25,967 nucleotides of DNA from JBLHKS01 sp047620505 (GTDB lineage: Bacteria; Verrucomicrobiota; Verrucomicrobiia; Verrucomicrobiales; DEV007), in NCBI GenBank assembly GCA_047620505.1, contig JBLHKS010000096.1, positions 1 through 25,967 on the forward strand, written 5' to 3'. Both the position numbers and the translations under genes were made by a program. Positions 13,091 through 21,668 of this stretch are shown here, piece by piece. Each line of letters opens with the position of its first letter. Position 1 is the first letter of the stretch. The notes under the pieces are model-generated. The model ran no database searches. It was not told the DNA's origin and was given only the letters and a program-made list of their open reading frames with translations.

Positions 13091-15475
13091 TCACTGATTC
13101 GTCTGCGTCGCGCGAATCGCTTGCCCCGGACGGACATCCAGTAACTTCTGATCCCGCACGACGACGACCCCGCCAACGATCACGATCGGAATGCCATGCG
13201 AAGGCAACGAAGCTTCCGTGTAGGTTGCTTTGTCGATCACGGTCGCCAGATCGAACAAGGTCAAATCGGCATCGGCTCCAACCCGAATCCGTCCTTTGTT
13301 TTTCATTGCGGAAACGCGTTTTTCGAGACGTTGAGCAGGCGCCAGTGTGATTTTCCGCAGCGCCTCCATCATGCTGAGTTCGCCGCGTTCACGAACGTAG
13401 ACGCCGAGAATCCGGGCGTAGGTTCCGGCGTTACGCGGATGACCGCTGAGGCCGTCGCTGGCGATCATCGCGGCGGGGTGCTTGACCGCGTGGGTCACGA
13501 TGCTCTCCGGATTCAGGTGAAGAAGAATCATGCCGCCTTGCGCACGATATTTGTGGAAAGATTCTTCGGTTAGGCGCTCCCCGGTGGCGGGCCATTGCAT
13601 GTCGTTGTATTCGAGGCCGTATTTGGCGCGCCAACCAGGCCCGAACATGGCCGCGCTGATGTCGGTCATGCCGGCGGTGTAGGGATAGCACTCCGCGGTA
13701 ACGTCGAGGCCGTTGGCTTGAGATTCGCTGACCATTTGAAGTAGCTTCGGCGTCTCGCGCCCGCCGGTTGACTGGATGTGAACGACGTGAAGTGGCGCGC
13801 CAGTCACTGCGCTTGCCGCGATAACTTCTTGAATCGACTCGACGCTTTCGTCGCCCTGCAACCGAATGTGAACGTGGCAGGACGCGCTAAACTCGCTGGC
13901 GACGCGGAACATCTCCAGAATCTCCCAGCGCGTCGCCACCGGCGTGTAGCGCATTCCAAACCCAACTGCGACCGCGCCTTCGTCGAGGCCCTGCCGAATC
14001 TCCGCTTTCAACGCCAGCAGCTGCTCGTCGCTGGCCACTTGCGTAGCCGCCTTGTCGCTACCCTTTGGAACGAAGCCGGGAAAGTCGCCCATCACCTTCA
14101 TCCGAACTTTGATGTGGCCGATCGCGACACCGTGATGAATTGGCAATTTACCTTCGTGCTTGCGGTACCAGCCGGCGACGTCATCCGTGCCGACCTCCAG
14201 TTCGAACGCGCTGGTTACGCCGTCGCGGACTTTCAAAGCGTAGCTGGCTTCGTCTTGAGCGTGCTGATGCAGATCGATGAAACCTGGCGCTACGACCAGA
14301 CCCGTTGCGTCGATCGTCTCGCTGCCAACGAGCGGGGTTTCGGAAATCGCGACGATCTTTCCATCACGCACGCCGATTTCGCGAATCGCATCGAGGCCCG
14401 ATTCCGGATCCATGACCCGGCCGCCACGCAGGACGAGATCGCAGCCCTGGTCGTCGATCGCCAACGTCTTTAAACTAACACTTTTCTCGATCCTGACATC
14501 CCCCTCAAGATTGCGGATGCGCAGCGCAAGTTTGCCCTTTTCCCAATCGATCTCGATCTCGCCGAAGTTCTCTTTATGATAGGTCTCGTCGATGACTCGG
14601 AACCGATTTTCAGTCGGCGTTCCGCGTGGATGGATCTGGTTGAGCGCGCTTGAGGTCAGGTCGTAAATCGGATACGGCGCGCCGTCGTCAGTTTGCACGG
14701 AGAGATCCGCCCAATGCCGATCGCCGCTGATGAAAACGACGCCGTTGGCCTTCGTTTTCGCGATCAAGTCCAGCACCTGCTGGCGCTGGCGTGGCAAATT
14801 TGACCACGCTTCCTGACCTGACGCCTCAGGGACGAATTGAATGCTCGAACCGATAATTCGAAGCTCCGCGGGCTGACGAAGTTGCTCTTCCAACCAATCC
14901 CACTGCGCGCGGCCGAGCATCGTGAGTTTGGGGTCATCGTCAGGATAATATCGACCGCCAACTCGTGGCTCGCCGGTCTTTAGTGGGTTGCGAAAATAGC
15001 GAGTGTCGAGCATGATGAACTGCACGCGCTTGCCTTCGGGGCCGACGATGCGCGCGTTGTAAATGCCTTCACGTTCGCGGCGTGGCGAGTCAGCCGGGAC
15101 GCTCCAGAAATCGAGAAATTCGCGCTGTGCATCGACGCGTTTCGAAAAGCCGGCACCCCCGTCGTTGACGCCGTAGTCGTGGTCGTCCCACGTGGCTAAG
15201 ATCGGGCATTCAGCCATCAATCGCTGGAAACCCGCGTTGGCGCCGAGCTTCGCGTATTTTTCCCGCATCACGGCCATGTCGGTCGTGTCTGCGTAGATGT
15301 TGTCGCCGAGAAACAGGAAAACGTCCGGCTTGTGATCGAGGATCGCGTCGAAGATTGGAATCGGCTGATCTTGCTTAATGCAGGAGCCGAACAGAACGCG
15401 ATTGATGGCAGTGTCAGGCTCAGCCGAAGCCAGACCGAGAAGTGAGAAAAAGATGGATGCGGCGATGACTTTCAT
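13091..15475 (-). CDS. Secreted PhoD-like phosphatase fused to a D-aminoacylase-type amidohydrolase
   Basis: From ATG 15475 a 794-residue protein with a signal peptide (about 1-19, ending ASA). Residues about 25-335 are a PhoD-like metallophosphatase domain: SCIKQDQP, LGDNIYAD (D58, N59), TWDDHDYGVND (D97-D100), and SGDRHWADLS (D252, H254). Residues about 345-790 are an amidohydrolase of the D-aminoacylase / N-acyl-D-amino-acid deacylase type: DLVLRGGRVMDPESG, metal motif PGFIDLHQHAQD (H403, H405), HVHI (H534/H536), HVVHIQSTGG (H563/H566), and IASDGLSGHPR (D674). The cysteine metal bridge typical of D-aminoacylases after the HxH motif is not seen; the corresponding stretch reads FELEVGTDD. 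The two halves run in one uninterrupted frame. A longer frame to 15553 would place 26 polar residues before the signal peptide, so it was rejected. It is probably first gene of an operon with the nitrilase-M23 gene, and divergent from the beta-propeller gene. Confidence 0.87.
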   Translation of the reverse strand: MKVIAASIFFSLLGLASAEPDTAINRVLFGSCIKQDQPIPIFDAILDHKPDVFLFLGDNIYADTTDMAVMREKYAKLGANAGFQRLMAECPILATWDDHDYGVNDGGAGFSKRVDAQREFLDFWSVPADSPRREREGIYNARIVGPEGKRVQFIMLDTRYFRNPLKTGEPRVGGRYYPDDDPKLTMLGRAQWDWLEEQLRQPAELRIIGSSIQFVPEASGQEAWSNLPRQRQQVLDLIAKTKANGVVFISGDRHWADLSVQTDDGAPYPIYDLTSSALNQIHPRGTPTENRFRVIDETYHKENFGEIEIDWEKGKLALRIRNLEGDVRIEKSVSLKTLAIDDQGCDLVLRGGRVMDPESGLDAIREIGVRDGKIVAISETPLVGSETIDATGLVVAPGFIDLHQHAQDEASYALKVRDGVTSAFELEVGTDDVAGWYRKHEGKLPIHHGVAIGHIKVRMKVMGDFPGFVPKGSDKAATQVASDEQLLALKAEIRQGLDEGAVAVGFGMRYTPVATRWEILEMFRVASEFSASCHVHIRLQGDESVESIQEVIAASAVTGAPLHVVHIQSTGGRETPKLLQMVSESQANGLDVTAECYPYTAGMTDISAAMFGPGWRAKYGLEYNDMQWPATGERLTEESFHKYRAQGGMILLHLNPESIVTHAVKHPAAMIASDGLSGHPRNAGTYARILGVYVRERGELSMMEALRKITLAPAQRLEKRVSAMKNKGRIRVGADADLTLFDLATVIDKATYTEASLPSHGIPIVIVGGVVVVRDQKLLDVRPGQAIRATQTNQ

Positions 15476-15583
15476 AACAGTTTTTTCACTGGCACCTGCT
15501 GGCTGGCGAATCGTAACGACCTTCAGCTTCGGCGCCGAACCGCCGGGATGCAATCAAGGGAATTTGGGCGATGCTGCGAACCT

Positions 15584-16864
15584 ATGAACCGTCTGGTTTC
15601 AATTTGCGCGAGCGCGATCATCCTCATTTGTTTTCAAGCCCAATCTGCTGAGCCTGCTGCTACGGTCGAGCAGATCACGAATGGGCCGAAGCATCACTTC
15701 TTTGGTTATGTCGGGCACGGCGGAACGATTCCGTGGAACGCGAGCGGCCGCTACATCGTGGCCTTGCGTGTCGATTTTCACGACCGCATGCCGCAGCCGG
15801 ATGAGGCCGCCGAGATCATCCTGATCGATACTCAAAACGACTACCGAGTTGAGCTGCTCGATCGCACGTTAGCGTGGAATCTTCAGCAGGGAACGATGCT
15901 GTTCTGGAATCCTGACGCGGCGGAAACGCAGTTCCTCTTCAACGACAAGGATCCAGAAACGGGAGTCGTTTTCACCGTGCTCTACGACATCGCCGAGCGC
16001 CGCCGGGTTCGCGAGTTTCGCTTTGGCTCCGAGTCGATCGCGAACGGCGGAGTGTCGCCGGCTGGCAAGTATTTTGCCGGGATCAATTACGGGAAAATCA
16101 CGCGTTCCCGCGAAGTGATTTCCTATCCGGGGGCGACCGATCACACAGCTGAGGAGAATCCCGCGAACCCGGATTCCGACGGCGTTTTCCGCGTTGAAAC
16201 CGCAACGGGCGATCGGCAGCTGCTGGTTTCGTACGCGCAGCTGTCGGACCTGATTCTAACCACCGCAAAGAATCGTGAGAAGCTCGGCGATCCTGACAAA
16301 TACCCCATTTATGCGCATCACACGATGTGGTCGCGCGACGGCGAGTGGATTTTCTTTCTCGTCCGCGGCAAGCAGAACAAGCGGCCCGATCAAGCCTGCG
16401 CAGTCCGCTTTGACGGGAGCGATTTGCGCAAGGTTCCCTACGCCGGTCACCCGGAATGGAGCGAGAAGAACGAGCTGGTCTTAGCCTCGAAAGAACACGG
16501 CTCCTACAATCTCTACGACGTTGCAGCTGAAAAGTGGACGGGCCAACTCGGTGGTCCGGGCGTCTTTCCGGACACCATGGACGACAACGCGCTTTCGCCG
16601 GATGGATCTTGGCATGTCGGAAGCCAGAAGATCGGCGACGAGTGTTTCTACACTTTTTATCGCTTGGCCGACGGTCATTGGTTTCGCGCACCGCCGGTTC
16701 CGACGAAGGCGGGTGGTGGGGTTGTCAGGATCGACCCCGCGCCGCGTTGGAACCGGGCGGGCGACACGATCCTCGCGCCGGGTCTTGCCGAAGACGGAAC
16801 GCGGCAGCTGTTCCTCGTTCGCAAAAACGACCCCGGCGCGGTCGAGTTATCGTCAAGTCGTTAA
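15584..16864 (+). CDS. Secreted beta-propeller (TolB/WD40-like) protein of unknown function
   Basis: From ATG 15584 a 426-residue protein with a signal peptide (core LVSICASAIILICFQ, cut near QSA). The rest shows repeated short blocks of about 40-60 residues typical of TolB/PD40-like propellers: PWNASGRYIVALRVD, GGVSPAGKYFAGINY, HTMWSRDGEWIFFLVRG, YAGHPEWSEKNELVLAS, NALSPDGSWHVGSQ and PAPRWNRAGDTILAPG. A histidine-rich start GPKHHFFGY is notable. Such folds occur in oligogalacturonate-lyase-like and peptidase-associated proteins, but I see no clear catalytic signature, so I do not assign an activity. It is transcribed away from the PhoD-amidohydrolase gene; 108 bases separate their starts. 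The in-frame ATG at 15548 would put a cysteine-rich 12-residue stretch before the signal peptide and is less likely. Confidence 0.75.
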   Translation: MNRLVSICASAIILICFQAQSAEPAATVEQITNGPKHHFFGYVGHGGTIPWNASGRYIVALRVDFHDRMPQPDEAAEIILIDTQNDYRVELLDRTLAWNLQQGTMLFWNPDAAETQFLFNDKDPETGVVFTVLYDIAERRRVREFRFGSESIANGGVSPAGKYFAGINYGKITRSREVISYPGATDHTAEENPANPDSDGVFRVETATGDRQLLVSYAQLSDLILTTAKNREKLGDPDKYPIYAHHTMWSRDGEWIFFLVRGKQNKRPDQACAVRFDGSDLRKVPYAGHPEWSEKNELVLASKEHGSYNLYDVAAEKWTGQLGGPGVFPDTMDDNALSPDGSWHVGSQKIGDECFYTFYRLADGHWFRAPPVPTKAGGGVVRIDPAPRWNRAGDTILAPGLAEDGTRQLFLVRKNDPGAVELSSSR

Positions 16865-16965
16865 CTTACGAGCAAGCTTTGGAGGGCTGCTAGCGCTTTC
16901 GAAAGAAAAGCTTCGCCTTCCGAGTTTCTCGGCGGGAGTCACTATTCTGTTTCCCTTCTTTGGGC

Positions 16966-17329
16966 TCAATCGGCCTTATCGGTGTCCGATGCCTTGAACA
17001 GAAAATTCATCCCAGGAACGTCTCCCAGAAGCGGAACCTTTCTCAGATTTTCAAAGTCACGGCTTTCGTAGAGCCCGCCAGCCGCCGTCTTCGAGCGATT
17101 CGGTGCCGAGAAAAGTCTGCGCCCACGTTTTGCCGTCGTCGCGAGAGACGAGAATCCGCCCGCCCTGTTTGGAGGCGACGGCGAAGACGGGTTCTTCCAT
17201 TTTCGGATCGAGATCGCCGCCGAAAGGGATGTCGTCGCGGATCTCGGCATGTTTTTTCTGTGCGTGGACAGGCGCGCCGAGGCCGAGGATCAGAGCGAAA
17301 AGCAGGAGAGGTAGCGTGCTGGTTTTCAT
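16966..17329 (-). pseudogene. Remnant of a secreted BNR/Asp-box repeat protein gene
   Basis: On the minus strand, ATG 17329 starts a signal peptide (MKTSTLPLLLFALILGLG) followed by about 65 residues including an Asp-box motif, LVSRDDGKTWAQTF, typical of BNR/sialidase-like propellers. After TESLEDGG the frame soon stops at 17057. A different frame over the same bases continues as AGGLYESRDFENLRKVPLL and ends at 16966 in a plausible C-terminus. This is best explained by loss of the central propeller blades together with a frameshift near 17065-17085, at a GGCGGCTGGCGGG-type local repeat. Full-length relatives would be roughly 350-400 residues. Alternatively, the 90-residue product ending at 17057 is a short real protein. 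Confidence 0.5.
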
Positions 17330-17416
17330 GATTGTGGACAAAGCCGACTCTCGCTCGGATTGCAATGCGATCTGGCTTCGACGGTTGTTCTTTCCCTGAA
17401 CCCCAAGTCCAAACTT

Positions 17417-18847
17417 ATGTCTTTTCGATTTCGCCTGAGCGCTCTGTTTCTTTCAATCGCAGCTGTCGCCTCCGCTGTTGCTGAACAGCCTAACATTCTG
17501 TTCATTCTGACCGATGATCAGGCTCCGCACGCAGTTCGCGCTGCCGGAGACGAGCGTTTCATAACGCCGAACATCGACCGAATTTTCAACGAAGGCGCGC
17601 ACCTGACCAACGCCTTTGTCGCGACGCCGGTTTGCAGCCCAAGCCGGATCGAACTCATCACCAGCCGCTACGGAACGGAGATGGGCATCACGGATTACAT
17701 CAACCGGGCGGAAGCGGATGTGGGAATACCGGAAGACGCGACAGCCTGGCCGGCGCTGCTGTCGAACGCGGGCTACCGAACGGCGCTGATCGGCAAGTGG
17801 CATCTGGGCGTTCAGGACCGGCATCACCCTACCAAATTTGGCTACGACTATTTCATGGGGATGCGAACGGGTGGCTCGCCGCCGAAGGATCCTGTGTTGG
17901 AAGGGCCGGATGGCGAAGAGCGAAAGTTCGAAGGCTACACCTGCGATATTCTAACCGATCACGCGATTGAGTTCATTCGCCACGAGAGCGACGCGCCATT
18001 TCTGGTTTCGCTCCATTTCCGCGCGCCGCATGCGGCGTGGTTGCCGGTTCGCCCTGAGGACTGGGAGCCGTTCGCGGATCTCGATCCCAAGATTCCAAAT
18101 CCCGATTTTCCCAATCTTGATGTTCCGTTAGTCAAAAAGAGGACGCGCGAATACCTCGCCGCCGTCAAGAGCATCGACCGCAACGTCGGCCGCCTGCTCG
18201 CGCTCCTCGACGAGATGAAAATCGCGGACAACACCGTCGTCGTTTTCACCAGCGATCACGGCTACAACCTTGGCGAGCACGGCGTCTGGTACAAGGGCAA
18301 CGCGATCCGCATCCTGACCGATAATCCTCCGCAAAAATGGGACAATATTCCCGCCAACCGGCGTCCCAACATGTGGGACACCTCGATCCGCGTTCCGGCG
18401 GCGGTGCGCTGGCCCGCGGTGATTCCGCCCGGAATCAGAATCGAACAAACCGTATCGAACCTCGATTGGTTTCCCACGTTGCTCGCGATTTCCGGAGCGC
18501 AGAAGCCCGCCGATTTGGTGATTCGCGGCCGGGACTTTTCGCCGCTGCTGCGCGGAGAACAGATCGAGTGGGCCGACGATTTCTACGCCGAATACAGCAT
18601 GAAGCACGGCGCAACGACGCACATGCGGATGCTGCGAACACCGCGCTGGAAATTCATGCGAGATTTCGCCAACCCCGGCCGCGATGAACTCTACGACCTG
18701 ACTGCGGATCCTGACGAAACCACCAATCTCGCCGATTCAAACGATGAACGCCTCGTCGCTATCCGTCAGCAGCAGCTGGAGAAGATTCTGGATCGCATGA
18801 GGGAAACCGGTGACTCGGCTAACTCAGAGAACTGTCCCGAAAACTAA
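17417..18847 (+). CDS. Secreted sulfatase (arylsulfatase family)
   Basis: From ATG 17417 a 476-residue protein with a signal peptide (about 1-22). It opens with PNILFILTDDQAPH (metal-binding D33, D34) and has the sulfatase signature VCSPSR, in which C73 would be converted to formylglycine by the sulfatase-maturing enzyme, then TPNIDRIFNEG, LIGKWHLG, FTSDHGYNLGEHG (metal Asp and His) and a C-terminal ELYDLTADPDETTNLA. The family hydrolyses sulfate esters or sulfamates, usually on sulfated polysaccharides. The residues after the signature (IELITSR) lack the usual Thr-Gly-Arg but keep the Arg. ATG 17417 is chosen because the ORF's upstream extension is not signal-like. It begins a run of envelope genes with DUF1549/1553 and DUF1501; these are commonly seen together in PVC bacteria. 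The exact substrate is not deducible. Confidence 0.93.
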   Translation: MSFRFRLSALFLSIAAVASAVAEQPNILFILTDDQAPHAVRAAGDERFITPNIDRIFNEGAHLTNAFVATPVCSPSRIELITSRYGTEMGITDYINRAEADVGIPEDATAWPALLSNAGYRTALIGKWHLGVQDRHHPTKFGYDYFMGMRTGGSPPKDPVLEGPDGEERKFEGYTCDILTDHAIEFIRHESDAPFLVSLHFRAPHAAWLPVRPEDWEPFADLDPKIPNPDFPNLDVPLVKKRTREYLAAVKSIDRNVGRLLALLDEMKIADNTVVVFTSDHGYNLGEHGVWYKGNAIRILTDNPPQKWDNIPANRRPNMWDTSIRVPAAVRWPAVIPPGIRIEQTVSNLDWFPTLLAISGAQKPADLVIRGRDFSPLLRGEQIEWADDFYAEYSMKHGATTHMRMLRTPRWKFMRDFANPGRDELYDLTADPDETTNLADSNDERLVAIRQQQLEKILDRMRETGDSANSENCPEN

Positions 18848-18949
18848 CGTATAACTTCAGCCGCGAGCACCTCGCCTATCGTTTGAGAGAGCAGAAAAAG
18901 TCCCGCTGACATCAACGTGAATGGAAAGGAATTCAGAGTCTCAATCCGC

Positions 18950-21664
18950 ATGCGCAGTCACTCAGCAATTTTTCTCCTAATCTGGCCCATCATTGCGCCA
19001 ACTTGGCTGATTGCGGACTCGGAGGTTGCCTTCAGCAGGGACATTCTTCCAATTTTGGCGGAGAACTGCTTTGAGTGTCACGGTCCGGATGCCGAACAGC
19101 GGAAGGCGGAATTGAGACTCGACCGCCCAAGCTCTGAAACCAATTGGCAGAAGGTGGCGAGAAGAATTGCTTCGAATGATCCCGAAGAAGTGATGCCTCC
19201 GCCGAAGACGGGCAAAAGGCTGGCAGCTGCTGAGATCGCGACGCTGAATGCGTGGATCGACGCTGGCGCCGAGTACGAGCAGCACTGGGCGTTTCGGCCG
19301 ATCATGGATCCTGATCCGCCGGCCGCGATCGATCGGTTCATCAGCGCGGCCCTGAGCAAGCGTGGGCTGCGGCTTTCGGAGCCGGTTTCGCGCGAGAAAC
19401 TGATTCGAAGAGCAACGTTCGACCTCACCGGTCTGCCGCCGAAATGGAGCGACGTCGAGGCGTTCGTGAACGACGACGATGCCGATGCGTTCGCGAAGGT
19501 AATCGACCGTTTGCTCGAGTCCCCAGCATACGGCGAACGATGGGGCCGACACTGGCTCGATCTCGCGCGCTATGCCGATACGCATGGCGGCAGCGCGATC
19601 GGGTTCGTCCGGTTTCCATTCTCCTACACCTATCGCGATTATGTGATCGACGCGTTTAACGACGATGTTCCCTATAACCGATTTGTTCTCGAACAGCTCG
19701 CCGCAGATCAGCTTGGGTTAGAGGAAACCGATCCGAATCACGCGGCGTTAGGGTTTTTGACGGTCGGTCGCCAGTATCGAAACCGACACGACAGACTGGA
19801 TGATCGGATCGATGTGATTTCGCGCGGGTTGCTCGGCTTGACGGTTTCCTGCGCCCGGTGTCACGATCACAAATTCGATCCGATCCCGACGACGGATTAC
19901 TACGCGCTCCATGCGACTCTGGCACCGAGCCGCATGCCGAACGATTTGCCGTTGGTTGGCGAGCCCGAGATCGATCCGGGATATCAGCTGGAACTGGAAA
20001 AGCGCGAAAAGGCGCGATCCGACATGGTTCGCGAACAAGGCGAGGTGTTTCGAGGACGGCTGAGGATGCAGGTCGGGATGTATTTGAGCGAGTTAGCGAA
20101 GGGTGTGCCGGAGCAGGACACGGCGACGACATTCTTGTCGTATCGAACGGAGGATTTGAGGCCCGTTATTCTGGAACGCTGGCGGGCTTACCTCAAAGAG
20201 TATGGCGAGGATGATCCTGTCTTTGGCCCGTGGCATCGGCTGGCGGACATCGAGCAGGGATTCGCAGAGACATGCCGGGATCTCGTTAGGCAGCTGCGGG
20301 ATGACAACGGCGATCCGGAGAAATTCGCGGCCGAGGAACAGTTGAAAATTCAGCCGCCGAAGTGGAATCCGCGCGTTCTGGAAGCGCTCGACGCAAAGAA
20401 GCCGCAATCGTTCGTTGAAGTCGCGGAGGCCTATGGCGAAGTTTTTGCGGACGTGAACCGGCGGTGGCTGACCTCGCTCTTGGATGCATCCGCCGAAGCC
20501 GCTCCCGACGGCGAATTAGTCCCGGATCAGGACGCACGCCACAAAATCGTGAACAGCTCGATAGAGCGACAGCTACGCCGTCATCTTTTCGGCTCAGATT
20601 CGCCCGTTATGATCACGTTCGAGGATTCATGGCATCTCACGATGCTGAACCGAGGCGTCCGCGATTCAGTCCGAGGCACGCTTGGAGCGATCGACAATTT
20701 GAACCGCGGCGCCAACGCGCCTCCACGTTCGATGATTTTGCGTGAAGAGCCGGAGAAGACCGACGCGTTTGTGTTTCTGCGAGGGAATCCAGTGGCGCGT
20801 GGCGAAGCGGTTGCGCCGCGTTTCCTGACCGTGCTGGCGGACGAGGCGCCGACGCAGTTTGAGGAGGGCAAACGCCGCCTCGGGTTAGCTCAGGCGATAA
20901 TCGATCCTGATAATCCGCTAACGCGCCGGGTAATCGTGAATTGGGTCTGGCAGCATCACTTCGGCCGCGGTTTGGTTCGAACGCCGGGCGACTTTGGCTC
21001 GCGCGGAGATCCACCGACGCATCCTGATTTGTTGGACCTCTTGTGTCAGCAGCTGCTGAAAGACGGTTGGTCGTTGAAGAAGCTGCATCGCCGAATCATG
21101 CTCACTGCGGCTTACCAACAGGCGTCCATCGAAAACCCGGCCGCACGCGAGATCGATCCCGACAACAAGTTGCTTTGGCGCATGCCGATCCGAAAAATCG
21201 AAATGGAAGCGATGCGCGATTCGATGCTCGCGGTCAGCGACGAACTCGATCTGAAAATGGGGGGTCGGCCATTCGAAGAGAAGGCTACCGCGATTCCTCG
21301 CCGTAGCGTCTACGCATTCGTCAATCGCGACGTGATTTCGAAACTCGCGAGCACCTTCGATGGCGCGGATCCGAGCGCCTGCACGGTCAAACGGCCAGAT
21401 ACGATGGTTCCACAGCAAACTCTCTTCGCGTTAAACTCCGACTACATTCAGGATCGCGCCAAGGCGCTTGTTCAACTACCGGAAATTCGCGACGCGAAGT
21501 CGGATGCCGAGCGCGTGCGCTTGATTTATGAGCGAAGCTATTCGCGGCAACCGAGCGGCGAGGAGCTGCAGTTGGCGCTCGAGTTTATCGCTGAGGGCGA
21601 AGGCGGGTGGATTCAGTTTGCCCATACGCTTCTTGCTTCAAACGAGTTCCACTTCATCGATTAA
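18950..21664 (+). CDS. Cytochrome-c-like DUF1549/DUF1553 protein (planctomycete type)
   Basis: A 904-residue secreted protein of the PSCyt1-DUF1549-DUF1553 architecture that is characteristic of PVC bacteria. After a signal peptide (core SAIFLLIWPIIAP) comes a cytochrome-like domain with heme-binding C40-F-E-C43-H44 in ENCFECHGPDAEQRK. The DUF1549 domain follows (about 125-335) with FDLTGLPP, RWGRHWLDLARYAD and a second CxxCH (C301-A-R-C304-H305) in SCARCHDHKFDPI. The C-terminal DUF1553 domain (about 635-900) contains VNWVWQHHFGRGLVRTPGDFG, IRKIEMEAMRDSML and VPQQTLFALNS. The biochemical role of the family is not established; association with polysaccharide and sulfatase loci is common. ATG 18950 sits just before the signal peptide; an in-frame GTG at 18917 would add 11 residues. 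The DUF1501 gene follows after four bases, clearly co-transcribed. Confidence 0.92.
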   Translation: MRSHSAIFLLIWPIIAPTWLIADSEVAFSRDILPILAENCFECHGPDAEQRKAELRLDRPSSETNWQKVARRIASNDPEEVMPPPKTGKRLAAAEIATLNAWIDAGAEYEQHWAFRPIMDPDPPAAIDRFISAALSKRGLRLSEPVSREKLIRRATFDLTGLPPKWSDVEAFVNDDDADAFAKVIDRLLESPAYGERWGRHWLDLARYADTHGGSAIGFVRFPFSYTYRDYVIDAFNDDVPYNRFVLEQLAADQLGLEETDPNHAALGFLTVGRQYRNRHDRLDDRIDVISRGLLGLTVSCARCHDHKFDPIPTTDYYALHATLAPSRMPNDLPLVGEPEIDPGYQLELEKREKARSDMVREQGEVFRGRLRMQVGMYLSELAKGVPEQDTATTFLSYRTEDLRPVILERWRAYLKEYGEDDPVFGPWHRLADIEQGFAETCRDLVRQLRDDNGDPEKFAAEEQLKIQPPKWNPRVLEALDAKKPQSFVEVAEAYGEVFADVNRRWLTSLLDASAEAAPDGELVPDQDARHKIVNSSIERQLRRHLFGSDSPVMITFEDSWHLTMLNRGVRDSVRGTLGAIDNLNRGANAPPRSMILREEPEKTDAFVFLRGNPVARGEAVAPRFLTVLADEAPTQFEEGKRRLGLAQAIIDPDNPLTRRVIVNWVWQHHFGRGLVRTPGDFGSRGDPPTHPDLLDLLCQQLLKDGWSLKKLHRRIMLTAAYQQASIENPAAREIDPDNKLLWRMPIRKIEMEAMRDSMLAVSDELDLKMGGRPFEEKATAIPRRSVYAFVNRDVISKLASTFDGADPSACTVKRPDTMVPQQTLFALNSDYIQDRAKALVQLPEIRDAKSDAERVRLIYERSYSRQPSGEELQLALEFIAEGEGGWIQFAHTLLASNEFHFID

Positions 21665-21668
21665 TTAC

